A DNA stretch of 64,000 nucleotides from NCBI RefSeq assembly GCF_020594515.1, contig NZ_JAJCTH010000001.1, forward strand, positions 1-64,000, written 5' to 3'. Below, piece by piece: positions 10,339-21,429 of this stretch (position 1 is the first letter of the stretch; each line of letters starts with the position of its first letter). A program made the translations under genes and the position numbers. The notes beneath the pieces were generated by a model, which ran no database searches, was not told the origin of the DNA, and worked only from the letters and a program-made list of their open reading frames with translations. Source of the stretch: Rhodoferax sp. U2-2l (lineage in GTDB: Bacteria; Pseudomonadota; Gammaproteobacteria; Burkholderiales; Burkholderiaceae_C).

Positions 10339-11562
10339 ATGGACTTGATTGAATTGCCGGTCAGTGAGTTGTTTGTGGGGATGTCACTGCGCTTCACCCT
10401 GCGCGACCGCAGTGGCAGTTTGTTGCTGGCCAAAGGCCAGAAAATCGACACCAGCCAGCAACTCGAAGGCATCAAGAGCCGCCAGCATGTTTTCGTGGAG
10501 CTTGACCGAACCGACGAAGGTGTGCGTGCGGTGATGACGAGTTTCACCGCGCTGAACCGTGCCGATGCACCCATCAAGGACTTCTCCCGGTTTTTCAATG
10601 TTCAGCGGCCAAGCGTACCCGCCATGAAACCAGACGGCAGCCTGCTTCTGGACTGGGGCGATGTGGAGTCGAAGTTGGGTGGGTTGCTGGCCAGCGTGGC
10701 CAGCACGCCGGATTTTCCCGATCGTCTGCAGGCCTTGGCCGCGTCGGTTGACCGGCTGTTGACGCAAGACAGCGCTGGCTCCCAACTGGTGCTGTTTAAC
10801 CGGGCGGTGACGCATTTTGGTGGCTATAGCGTGCTGCATGCGTTGTTATGTGCCGTGGTGGCACATGCGTTGAGCGAGGTGTTTGCGTTGTCTGCGCAGC
10901 AGCGGCAAAGCCTAGTGTGCGCTGCCTTGAGCATGAATGTGGCCATGACCTCGGTTCAGAACGAACTGGCGTTGCAAAAGTTCGAACCCAGCCCCAGCCA
11001 GCGCCGTGTGATCGACGCCCATGCGGTCCAGGGCAAGCAGATGCTGGAACAAGCGGGCGTGACCGATCGGGACTGGCTGACCATGGTGGCGCTGCACCAC
11101 ACCCCGCTGGGCGCCAGCACCAGCGACAGCCTGTCGGACTGGCCGGTGGAAAAGCGCATGGTCAAAATTTTGCAGACCGTTGATCGCTACACCGCCGCCA
11201 TGAGCCCGCGCAAGTCGCGCAGCGGCCGCACTGCCCGCGACTCGGTACGTGCGGTGGTCATGCCCGATGGCGGCACCCAACATGATGTGGTGGGGGCCGC
11301 CTTGATGCGGGTGTTTGGACTTTGCCCACCCGGTACCTTTGTGAAGCTGGCCAACGGTGAAACGGCCGTGGTGATGCGACGGGGGGCCAAGGCGGCTGCG
11401 CCCTGGGTGGCCAGCGTGCTCAACCGGCTTGACCAACCCGTGGCCGAGCCCAGTTTGCGCGACACCTCGCGCGAGGGGTATGCGGTGCAATCGACCCTGG
11501 TGGCGACAGCGGTGCGCGTCACCCTGAACATGGAGACCTTGCTGCGATTGATGCCCAAATAG
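10339..11562 (+). CDS. Degenerate HD-GYP-like domain protein
   Basis: A 407-residue cytoplasmic protein laid out like c-di-GMP phosphodiesterases of the HD-GYP class. An N-terminal region (residues 1-60, VGMSLRFTLRDRSGSLLLAKG) resembles the DUF3391-type leader, and an HD-like helical domain spans about 155-330. The metal-site residues are largely gone. Where active proteins read LLHDIGK this one reads AALSMNVAMT. The HHE-GYP stretch is reduced to ALHHTPLG, with no GYP. The VIDAHAVQGKQML helix (H-x3-G) is kept. A binding or scaffold role is therefore more likely than hydrolysis. No specific function is known. ATG start at 10339, divergent from dapC. Confidence 0.65.
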   Translation: MDLIELPVSELFVGMSLRFTLRDRSGSLLLAKGQKIDTSQQLEGIKSRQHVFVELDRTDEGVRAVMTSFTALNRADAPIKDFSRFFNVQRPSVPAMKPDGSLLLDWGDVESKLGGLLASVASTPDFPDRLQALAASVDRLLTQDSAGSQLVLFNRAVTHFGGYSVLHALLCAVVAHALSEVFALSAQQRQSLVCAALSMNVAMTSVQNELALQKFEPSPSQRRVIDAHAVQGKQMLEQAGVTDRDWLTMVALHHTPLGASTSDSLSDWPVEKRMVKILQTVDRYTAAMSPRKSRSGRTARDSVRAVVMPDGGTQHDVVGAALMRVFGLCPPGTFVKLANGETAVVMRRGAKAAAPWVASVLNRLDQPVAEPSLRDTSREGYAVQSTLVATAVRVTLNMETLLRLMPK

Positions 11563-11588
11563 CGACGCGCTCACCCCCAACGGTGGGG

Positions 11589-12425
<837 letters not shown>

Positions 12426-12437
12426 ACCGCTGTTGAC

Positions 12438-13991
12438 TCACGCCGTGGTGACCGCGATGCCCTTGAACTCACCACTGGCGATGCGTTCTTTCCACTCGGC
12501 CGGGCCGGTGATGTGGGCGCTGGTGCCGCCGGCGTCCACCGCCACGGTGACCGGCATGTCCACCACATCGAACTCATAAATCGCTTCCATGCCCAGGTCG
12601 GCAAATCCCACCACCTTGGCGGTTTTGATGGCCTTGCTGACCAGGTAGGCCGCACCGCCCACCGCCATCAGGTAAGCGCTTTGGTGTTTTTTGATCGCCT
12701 CAATCGCCACCGGGCCACGTTCGGCCTTGCCCACCATCGCGATCAGGCCGGTTTCGGCCAGCATCATTTCGGTGAAACCGTCCATCCGGGTGGCGGTGGT
12801 GGGGCCAGCGGGGCCCACGGCTTCGTCACCCACCGGGTCGACCGGGCCCACGTAATAAATCACCCGGTTGGTGAAGTCGACCGGCAGTTGCTCGCCCTTG
12901 GCCAGCATCTGCTGGATGCGTTTGTGGGCGGCGTCGCGGCCAGTGAGCATCTTGCCGTTGAGCAGCAAGGTGTCGCCGGGTTTCCAGCTGGCGACTTCTT
13001 CCTTGGTCAAGGTGTTGAGATTGACCTTCTTGCTCTTGACGTAATCGGGTGTCCACGCCACATCGGGCCAGGTGTCCAGCGAGGGCGGGGTCAGGTAGAC
13101 CGGGCCGCTGCCATCCATCACAAAATGCGCGTGGCGGGTGGCGGCGCAGTTGGGGATCATGGCAATCGGTTTGCTGGCGGCGTGGGTTGGGTACATCTTG
13201 ATCTTGACGTCGAGCACCGTGGTCAGGCCGCCCAGACCCTGGGCGCCGATGCCCAAGGCGTTAACCTTCTCGAACAACTCAAGCCGCAGCTTTTCGACGC
13301 TGGAGAGTTCCGCGCCGCTGGCCGCTTTGGCCTGCAGCTCGTACATGTCCAGGTCGTCCATCAGGCTTTCTTTGGCCATCAACACGGCTTTTTCGGCAGT
13401 GCCGCCGATGCCGATGCCCAGCATGCCCGGTGGGCACCAGCCTGCGCCCATGGTGGGCACGGTTTTGAGCACCCAGTCGACCACGCTGTCGCCGGGGTTC
13501 AACATATACATCTTGCTTTTGTTCTCGCTGCCGCCGCCTTTGGCGGCCACGGTCACTTCGACCGTGTTGCCGGGAACGATCTCGGTGTTGATCACCGCCG
13601 GGGTGTTGTCTTTGGTGTTCTTGCGCAAAAACTCGGGGTCGGCCACCACGCTGGCGCGCAAGGTGTTGTCGGGGTGGTTGTAACCACGGCGCACCCCTTC
13701 GTTGATGGCGTCGTCCAGGCTGCCGGTGAAACCTTCCCAGGTCACGTCCATACCCACCTTGAGGAACACGTTGACGATACCCGTGTCCTGGCAGATGGGC
13801 CGGTGGCCGGTCGCGCTCATCTTGCTGTTGGTCAGAATCTGCGCGATGGCGTCTTTGGCGGCCGGGCTTTGTTCACGCTCGTACGCGCGGGCCAGGTGGG
13901 CAATGTAGTCGGCCGGGTGGTAGTAGCTGATGTACTGCAGCGCGGCGGCAATGGATTCGATCAGGTCGGCTTGGCGGATGGCGGTACGCAT
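12438..13991 (-). CDS. Class I fumarate hydratase
   Basis: Interconverts fumarate and malate in the TCA cycle with an oxygen-sensitive [4Fe-4S] cluster. The 517-residue protein carries the N-terminal (alpha) part, including GHRPICQDTG, and the C-terminal (beta) part, including GPTTATRMDGF, in one chain. Three cysteines suited to the cluster are in PICQDTG, GWCPPGMLG and PNCAATRH. The ATG at 13991 is the only good start. It is divergent from nhaA across 101 bases, and murI follows 12 bases downstream. Confidence 0.93.
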   Translation of the reverse strand: MRTAIRQADLIESIAAALQYISYYHPADYIAHLARAYEREQSPAAKDAIAQILTNSKMSATGHRPICQDTGIVNVFLKVGMDVTWEGFTGSLDDAINEGVRRGYNHPDNTLRASVVADPEFLRKNTKDNTPAVINTEIVPGNTVEVTVAAKGGGSENKSKMYMLNPGDSVVDWVLKTVPTMGAGWCPPGMLGIGIGGTAEKAVLMAKESLMDDLDMYELQAKAASGAELSSVEKLRLELFEKVNALGIGAQGLGGLTTVLDVKIKMYPTHAASKPIAMIPNCAATRHAHFVMDGSGPVYLTPPSLDTWPDVAWTPDYVKSKKVNLNTLTKEEVASWKPGDTLLLNGKMLTGRDAAHKRIQQMLAKGEQLPVDFTNRVIYYVGPVDPVGDEAVGPAGPTTATRMDGFTEMMLAETGLIAMVGKAERGPVAIEAIKKHQSAYLMAVGGAAYLVSKAIKTAKVVGFADLGMEAIYEFDVVDMPVTVAVDAGGTSAHITGPAEWKERIASGEFKGIAVTTA

Positions 13992-14092
13992 GGGTTTTAC
14001 CTTAAAGAGTGAGCGTATTTGGGGTCTGTCGGTAGCATCGCAGTTTAACCAAGGACCCCCAACACCAGGCTGACTCGGCTTGGCCGATCACC

Positions 14093-15283
14093 ATGCTCAA
14101 ACTCATTGTTCGCAGCGTCAACCAGTTCGTCAATTCGCAAACCATCGGCGGTGTCTTGCTGGCTGTGGCCGCTGTGCTGGCGCTGATTCTGAGCAACTCG
14201 CCGCTGCAGCCGCTGTATGACGCACTTTTGAACACCCCCGGCGAGGTGCGCATCGGCGGTGATTGGCTGGTGCTCTCCAAACCCACCTTGGTCTGGGTGA
14301 ATGATCTGTGGATGGCGGTGTTTTTCTTCTTGGTGGGCCTGGAGATCAAGCGGGAATTGCTGCAGGGCGAACTGGCCTCAAGAGCCCAGGCCTTGCTGCC
14401 CGCGGGTGCCGCGCTGGGCGGCATGGTGGTGCCAGCGCTGATTTATGCCGCGATCAATGCTGGTAACCCGGTGGCCCTTCAAGGCTGGGGCATTCCGATG
14501 GCCACCGACATTGCCTTTGCGCTGGGTATTTTGGTGCTGCTGGGCAGCCGGGTACCCACCTCGCTGAAGATTTTTCTCACCGCCGTGGCGATCATTGACG
14601 ATTTGGGGGCGATCCTGGTGATTGCCTTTTTCTATACCGCCGACCTGTCCCTGGCCATGTTGCTGGCGGCAGGCGGGGGCGCGCTGGTGCTGTTGGTACT
14701 CAACCGCAGTCGGGTCACGTCGGTGGGCCCCTATGTGATCGTTGGTCTGATCATCTGGGTGTGTGTACTGAAGTCTGGCATTCACGCCACGCTGGCCGGG
14801 GTGATCACTGCGCTGGCGGTGCCCATCTCGGATGGCAAGGGCGGCTCGCCGCTGGGCCGGGCCGAGCATGCGCTGCACCCCTGGGTGGCTTACGGCATCT
14901 TGCCCGTGTTCGCGTTTGCCAATGCCGGGGTGTCGCTGAGCGGCATCACGTTGTCCACGCTGACCCAAACGGTGCCCTTGGGGATTGCTGCCGGTTTGGT
15001 GGTGGGCAAAACGGTGGGGGTGTTTGGCGCATCATGGCTGTTGATACGCTTTGGTGGCGCCCAGTTGCCCTATCAAAGCACCTGGCTGCAGTTTTTGGGC
15101 GTGTGCGTGCTGTGCGGTGTGGGCTTCACCATGAGCCTGTTCATTGGATCGCTGGCATTTGCGGGCGCTGATCCCGCGTTGGGCGTGCAAGTCAAGATTG
15201 GGGTATTGATGGGCTCGCTGATCAGCGCGGTGCTGGCGGTGCTGTTGCTGCTGAGCCAATCCAGCCGGGCGCAGCCGGATTAA
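14093..15283 (+). CDS. nhaA: Na+/H+ antiporter NhaA
   Basis: Inner-membrane electrogenic antiporter that exports Na+ in exchange for protons. The 396-residue hydrophobic protein has the NhaA fold signatures: FFFLVGLEIKRELLQGEL in helix II, the paired aspartates of helix V in AIIDDLGAILVIAFFYT, the helix IV TDIAFALGIL stretch, and CGVGFTMSLFIGSLAF near the end. About twelve membrane segments are apparent. The ATG at 14093 gives the E. coli-like N-terminus. The convergent yqhA-family gene ends 21 bases beyond its stop. Confidence 0.96.
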   Translation: MLKLIVRSVNQFVNSQTIGGVLLAVAAVLALILSNSPLQPLYDALLNTPGEVRIGGDWLVLSKPTLVWVNDLWMAVFFFLVGLEIKRELLQGELASRAQALLPAGAALGGMVVPALIYAAINAGNPVALQGWGIPMATDIAFALGILVLLGSRVPTSLKIFLTAVAIIDDLGAILVIAFFYTADLSLAMLLAAGGGALVLLVLNRSRVTSVGPYVIVGLIIWVCVLKSGIHATLAGVITALAVPISDGKGGSPLGRAEHALHPWVAYGILPVFAFANAGVSLSGITLSTLTQTVPLGIAAGLVVGKTVGVFGASWLLIRFGGAQLPYQSTWLQFLGVCVLCGVGFTMSLFIGSLAFAGADPALGVQVKIGVLMGSLISAVLAVLLLLSQSSRAQPD

Positions 15284-15304
15284 CCGGACAACGCCCTTCA
15301 CCCG

Positions 15305-15907
15305 TCAATGTTTGTCGGACGCCGGGGGGTGCATCAACCGGTCGGTGTAGGCAATGGCCATCGCCGAGAGCAAAAACGCGATGTGGATCACCGTCTGGGC
15401 GATCAGCACCTTCTCGCTGTAATTGGCGGCGTTGATGAAAGTTTTGAGCAGGTGGATGGAGCTGATGCCGATGATGGCGGTGGCCAGCTTCACCTTGAGC
15501 ACAGACGCGTTGACGTGGTCCAGCCACTCAGGCTGGTCTGGGTGGTTATCCAGGTCCATGCGGCTCACAAAAGTTTCGTAGCCGCCCACAATCACCATGA
15601 TCAGCAGGTTGGAGATCATCACCACGTCAATCAGCGCCAGCAGCACCAGCATGATGACGGTCTCGTTGAGGTGCGTGACCGGTGCTTCACTGCGGTACCC
15701 AATGCTCTCCACCAGCGCGGCCAGCGCGGTCTGGCTGCCAAACACCGCCTCCAACAGATGCACCACTTCAACCCAGAAGTGGTAAACGTACACACACTGC
15801 GCCAGAATCAAGCCCAGATACAGCGGCAACTGCAGCCAGCGGCTGGCAAAAATCAGGCGCGGGATCGGCCGCAGGACGGCTCTTTTTTCGGATTTGGCAG
15901 TTGACAT
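15305..15907 (-). CDS. YqhA/UPF0114 family membrane protein
   Basis: An integral membrane protein of the TIGR00645/UPF0114 (YqhA) family; no biochemical role is established for the family. From the ATG at 15907 it is 200 residues. Hydrophobic segments lie at roughly 20-45 (FASRWLQLPLYLGLILAQCV), 75-105 (NETVIMLVLLALIDVVMI), 140-160 and 170-190, giving four membrane spans. The frame is open to 15955, but the internal ATG matches homologue N-termini. Convergent with nhaA and divergent from acs. Confidence 0.85.
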   Translation of the reverse strand: MSTAKSEKRAVLRPIPRLIFASRWLQLPLYLGLILAQCVYVYHFWVEVVHLLEAVFGSQTALAALVESIGYRSEAPVTHLNETVIMLVLLALIDVVMISNLLIMVIVGGYETFVSRMDLDNHPDQPEWLDHVNASVLKVKLATAIIGISSIHLLKTFINAANYSEKVLIAQTVIHIAFLLSAMAIAYTDRLMHPPASDKH

Positions 15908-16037
15908 GAAGTGACTGAAAGTTGGGACGGTGAGGGAGTTTATCGTGCGGCTCAAACGCGCCGGATAGTCAGTGGCTTGTAAGTGCCAACCTTGATATTA
16001 GTGGGTGAACGTCATTTAACAAAGAGGAGATTGATCT

Positions 16038-18032
<1,995 letters not shown>

Positions 18033-18119
18033 TTGGTATCCAAAGTGATGCGGCTGACCCTTCAAGCAAGGGTTGGCTGCTGGTTTTGATGGTTACTGGT
18101 CTTGGCGCCGGAATCCAAG

Positions 18120-18141
18120 AGCCCGCTGATGCGGGCTTTTT
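18120..18141 (+). terminator. Rho-independent terminator after acs
   Basis: AGCCCGC at 18120-18126, loop TGAT, GCGGGCT at 18131-18137, then a run of five T ending at 18141. It lies about 90 bases past the acs stop and in the right orientation for it. The hslR stop lies about 50 bases beyond on the other strand. Confidence 0.8.
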
Positions 18142-18187
18142 GTTGCGCACTCGGCGCTGCCGAGCCAAGGTGTCGGGTGATTGTTCT

Positions 18188-18604
18188 TCAGCCGTCCAGG
18201 CTGGCGCTCCAGCGGTTGCCCCAGGGGTCGCTGCGCAATTTGTCGGCATCACGCCGGTCGCGTTTGGTGGGGCGGCCTTGGTGCAGTGACAGCGCCGGTT
18301 CCGGGGCCAGGCGGCGTTGTTCGGCCGCTTGCTGGCGCAGTTGGACCGACTCGGCGGTTTCCTGGAACAGCAGAGCGGCGGTCGGCGCCGGGCCGCGTTT
18401 GTCGCAGACGGCTTGCACAAGCACGGTGCGCAGGGTGGATCCGATGCGCAATTGCACCGTGTCACCGGCCTTGACCTCGCGCGCCGGTTTGACCACCGCG
18501 CCGTTGACCTGCACCCGGCCCTTGTCGATCTCGTCACTCGCCAGGCTGCGGGTCTTGTAGAAGCGTGCCGCCCACAACCACTTGTCGATGCGCAATTTGT
18601 CCAC
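18188..18604 (-). CDS. hslR: S4-domain heat-shock RNA-binding protein HslR (Hsp15)
   Basis: Small RNA-binding protein of the Hsp15 family, which in E. coli binds free 50S subunits carrying a nascent chain. The 138-residue sequence begins with the S4 domain (LRIDKWLWAARFYKTRSLA, then GRVQVNG and PAREVKAGDTVQLR) and has a basic C-terminal tail (RRDADKLR). The start is GTG at 18604, 6 bases after the glutathione peroxidase stop, indicating cotranscription. Confidence 0.88.
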   Translation of the reverse strand: MDKLRIDKWLWAARFYKTRSLASDEIDKGRVQVNGAVVKPAREVKAGDTVQLRIGSTLRTVLVQAVCDKRGPAPTAALLFQETAESVQLRQQAAEQRRLAPEPALSLHQGRPTKRDRRDADKLRSDPWGNRWSASLDG

Positions 18605-18610
18605 GGTACG

Positions 18611-19240
18611 TCAGAGCAGTTTTTCGATGTCGGCCACCAAGCTGCTGCTGGTCGGGCTGGTCATGCTGCCGTAGCTGTCCACCACCTTGCCGTTACGGTC
18701 GATCAGGTATTTGTAGAAGTTCCACTTCGGGCTGGTGCCGGTGGCGTCCACCAGCTGTTTGTAAAACGCGTTGCGACCGGGGCCGGACACCACGGTTTTG
18801 GAGAACATCGGGAACTTGACCGCATAGGTGTTGAAGCAGAAGTCGGCGATCTCCTTGTCGGTGCCGGGCTCCTGTTGACCAAAGTCGTTGGACGGAAACC
18901 CCAGCACCACCAGGCCTTTGGACTGGTACTTGGCGTAAAGCGCCTCCAGCCCCTCGTACTGGCCGGTGAATCCGCAGCGGCTGGCGGTGTTGACCACCAG
19001 AATCACCTTGCCGGCAAATTGGCACAGGTTCTGTGGTTTTTCGTCCTGCAAGCGGTTGAAGCTGTGTTTCAGGATGGACGGGCAGGCTGTGGCCGTCGCG
19101 TTGGCTGAAGGGGCACTTGACTTGGTTGTTTGGGCGAATGTGTTGAAACTCACTCCAAGCATCAGCACACCCGCCAAAGTAGCCTTAATCCAACCATGAG
19201 CTGCGTCTGGTGAGCGGGGCATCCGTGTCAATCGTGGCAT
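18611..19240 (-). CDS. Exported glutathione peroxidase-family protein
   Basis: Thiol peroxidase of the GPx family, probably periplasmic. Residues 1-37 form an export signal (GWIKATLAGVLMLGVSFNTFAQ). The catalytic elements are NTASRCGFT (peroxidatic Cys), LGFPSNDFGQQEPGT (Gln) and WNFYKYLIDRNG (Trp). Most bacterial homologues (BtuE type) are cytoplasmic and about 160-180 residues; the extra N-terminus and spacer give 209 here. The ATG at 19240 is preferred to the TTG two codons upstream because TAGGAG sits at correct spacing. It lies between tctE and hslR on the same strand. Confidence 0.88.
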   Translation of the reverse strand: MPRLTRMPRSPDAAHGWIKATLAGVLMLGVSFNTFAQTTKSSAPSANATATACPSILKHSFNRLQDEKPQNLCQFAGKVILVVNTASRCGFTGQYEGLEALYAKYQSKGLVVLGFPSNDFGQQEPGTDKEIADFCFNTYAVKFPMFSKTVVSGPGRNAFYKQLVDATGTSPKWNFYKYLIDRNGKVVDSYGSMTSPTSSSLVADIEKLL

Positions 19241-19276
19241 CGTCAAACTCCTAGGTATTTTTCCTGACGGTGCAGT

Positions 19277-20725
19277 TTACCGGTTTGACATTTTGATTGC
19301 CGTGACGGGCACCAGTGGCAGGCGCACAGTGGCGTCGAGTCCGATGATGTGTCCCTGTGCCTCGCGGTTGGCAAGTTCAATCTGGCCGCCCAGTGTGCGG
19401 GTGATTTCCAGGCAGATGGCCAGCCCCAGACCCGATCCGCCGGTGGCTTGGCCTGCAGAAAACGGCTGAAACAGGCGCTTTTGCAGATCGGGTGAAATCC
19501 CGGGCCCGCTGTCGCTGATGACCAGGGCGGCAACACGGGCGTCGCTCACCAGCGTGACGTGCAACGGGCCACCCTGCGGGCTATAGCGGATGGCGTTGTG
19601 CAGCAGGTTGCGGGAGAGTTCGCGCAGCATCCAGTCGTGGGTCTGAATGGGGCTTGGCACGGTGTCGATGTCAAAGTCCAGCTCACGGTCGGCGATCAGC
19701 GGTGACAGGTCCAGTGCCACTTCACGCAGCACCACAGCCCAATCAATGGTGTTGCTGGGGTTTTCCTGGGCCAGTTGCGCCACTTTCGCCAGCGACAGCA
19801 TCTGGTTGGCCAGCACGGTGGCCCGTTGGACAGTCTGGCTGATTTCCTGTAGCGCCTGTTGGGGCTCCACATCGCCGCGCAAGGCAGATTGCACCTGGAC
19901 CTTGAGCACCGCCAGCGGTGTTCGCAACTGGTGGGCAGTGTCGCGTACAAAACGTTTCTGGTTGTCCAGCAGGTCTTTCAGGCGGCTCATGGTGGTGTTG
20001 GTGGCCTCCATCAGCGGTTGCAGTTCCGTGGGCGCATCGGCCAGGTGCAAGGGGGTGAGATCGTCAGCTTCGCGCTGGCGAAGCAGTTGGCTCAAATGCC
20101 GCACTGGCCGGGTGGCGCGCTGCACCACCACAAACACCACCAACGCGATCACCGACAACAGCGCCAACTGCCGCAGCAGGGTGTCGATGAGGATCTGGCG
20201 TGCCAGCGTTCGGCGCAACTCCAGGGTTTCAGCCACTTGCACCACCGCCATGGCGCGGGCACGCTGCATGGCCACCGGCTGCAACAACACGGCCACGCGC
20301 ACAGCATCACCCCGGTAGGTGTCGTCGTAAAAATCCACCAGCGCTGCATAGGGGCCAAGCTGCGGCAACTGGCCGCGCCAAGCGGGCAGGTCCTGAAATC
20401 CGTCAATCAATACACCGTTGGTGCTGGAGATGCGGTAGATCATGCGGCTGCGGTTGTCTGCCTCAAACACTTCCAATGCAGCGTAAGGCACGGAGGCGCT
20501 GAGCTTGGCCGCATCAGCCTCGCCCGTGGCGCTGATGTGTTCACCAATGGATTTGGCTGAAGCCAGCAGCGTGCGGTCATAGGCGGTGTTCACTGCCGCC
20601 AGTGCCTGGCGGTAAATCACCACGGTGTCGATCATGATGAACAGCACCACTGGCAACAAGATACCCAGCATCAGGTAGCTGCGCAGCGACAGCTTGTGGG
20701 TGGACAGGGTGCTGACCAGGCTCAC
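19277..20725 (-). CDS. tctE: Sensor histidine kinase TctE
   Basis: Membrane sensor kinase that partners TctD to sense tri- or dicarboxylates. The 482-residue protein has a transmembrane helix at about 18-38, a periplasmic domain to about residue 180, a second helix (LALLSVIALVVFVVV), a HAMP region, the phosphoacceptor His in DTAHQLRTPLAVLK, and ATPase boxes LHNAIRYSP, DSGPGIS and GSGLGLAI. GTG start at 20725 overlaps the tctD stop by three bases. The match to TctE rests on the periplasmic region and the nearby tctCBA genes, so the exact ligand is inferred. Confidence 0.88.
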   Translation of the reverse strand: MSLVSTLSTHKLSLRSYLMLGILLPVVLFIMIDTVVIYRQALAAVNTAYDRTLLASAKSIGEHISATGEADAAKLSASVPYAALEVFEADNRSRMIYRISSTNGVLIDGFQDLPAWRGQLPQLGPYAALVDFYDDTYRGDAVRVAVLLQPVAMQRARAMAVVQVAETLELRRTLARQILIDTLLRQLALLSVIALVVFVVVQRATRPVRHLSQLLRQREADDLTPLHLADAPTELQPLMEATNTTMSRLKDLLDNQKRFVRDTAHQLRTPLAVLKVQVQSALRGDVEPQQALQEISQTVQRATVLANQMLSLAKVAQLAQENPSNTIDWAVVLREVALDLSPLIADRELDFDIDTVPSPIQTHDWMLRELSRNLLHNAIRYSPQGGPLHVTLVSDARVAALVISDSGPGISPDLQKRLFQPFSAGQATGGSGLGLAICLEITRTLGGQIELANREAQGHIIGLDATVRLPLVPVTAIKMSNR

Positions 20726-21402
20726 GATGGCAGTTTGAGCAGGTAGCCCAGACCGCGCAGGGTGGTCAGGGTGGTGCCGGTGCCTTGCAGCTTTTTGCGC
20801 ACGCGGTAGGCCACCACTTCGATGGCTTCAAACTGCACGTCTTGCAGGCCGGGAAAGACGGCCTCAAACAAGCGCTCTTTGGAGACTGCCTGCCCGGGGC
20901 GTGCCATCAAGGCGCGCAAGAACGCCAGTTCACGCGGTGCCAGCTCCAGCACCTGGCCCGCATGCAGGATGGCACCACTCTCCTTGTCGTAGCTGATGGT
21001 CTTTCCGTCGTGTGGGTTGGAGGCTGATTTGTCATAACTCTCCGACTGACGCCGGTGCAGCGCACGCAGGCGGGCTTCGAGTTCGTCCAGATCAAAAGGT
21101 TTGGGCAGGTAGTCGTCGGCACCGGCGTTGAGTCCGGCAATGCGGTCGCCCACGGTGCCACGGGCGGTAAGGATCAGCACCGGCGTGACCAGGCCTTCGT
21201 CGCGCGCCTGCGCCAGGATGTGCAGGCCGTCGCGGCCGGGCAGGCTCAGGTCGAGCAGCACCACGTCGGGTTTGAGCGCACGCCAGCGGCCCAGCGCTGC
21301 ACGGCCATCGTCACACACCTGAACGTTCCAGCCCAGGCGCGTGAGACTGCGATGCAGCGCGGTGTGCAGGGCAGCGTCGTCCTCAACCAGCAGCAGCTTC
21401 AT
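20722..21402 (-). CDS. tctD: Response regulator TctD (OmpR family)
   Basis: DNA-binding response regulator. The 226-residue protein has a receiver domain with acidic pocket EDDAAL, phospho-acceptor Asp in VVLLDLSLPGRDG, Thr in ILTARG and Lys in YLPKPFD. A C-terminal winged helix follows (LAPRELAFLRALMARPGQAVSKERLFEAV... in parts). Between them lies an unusual Ser/Asp-rich linker around residues 120-145. Translationally coupled to tctE. It most likely activates tctCBA 1.4 kb away, a step not demonstrated in the sequence. Confidence 0.9.
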   Translation of the reverse strand: MKLLLVEDDAALHTALHRSLTRLGWNVQVCDDGRAALGRWRALKPDVVLLDLSLPGRDGLHILAQARDEGLVTPVLILTARGTVGDRIAGLNAGADDYLPKPFDLDELEARLRALHRRQSESYDKSASNPHDGKTISYDKESGAILHAGQVLELAPRELAFLRALMARPGQAVSKERLFEAVFPGLQDVQFEAIEVVAYRVRKKLQGTGTTLTTLRGLGYLLKLPS

Positions 21403-21429
21403 GCGCGATCCTCTGCCTGGCTCAGGTGC

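Noticed and set aside
12513..14012. 499-codon plus-strand frame opposite the fumarase
   Set aside because: Shadow frame; the fumarase cysteines and catalytic motifs are on the minus strand.
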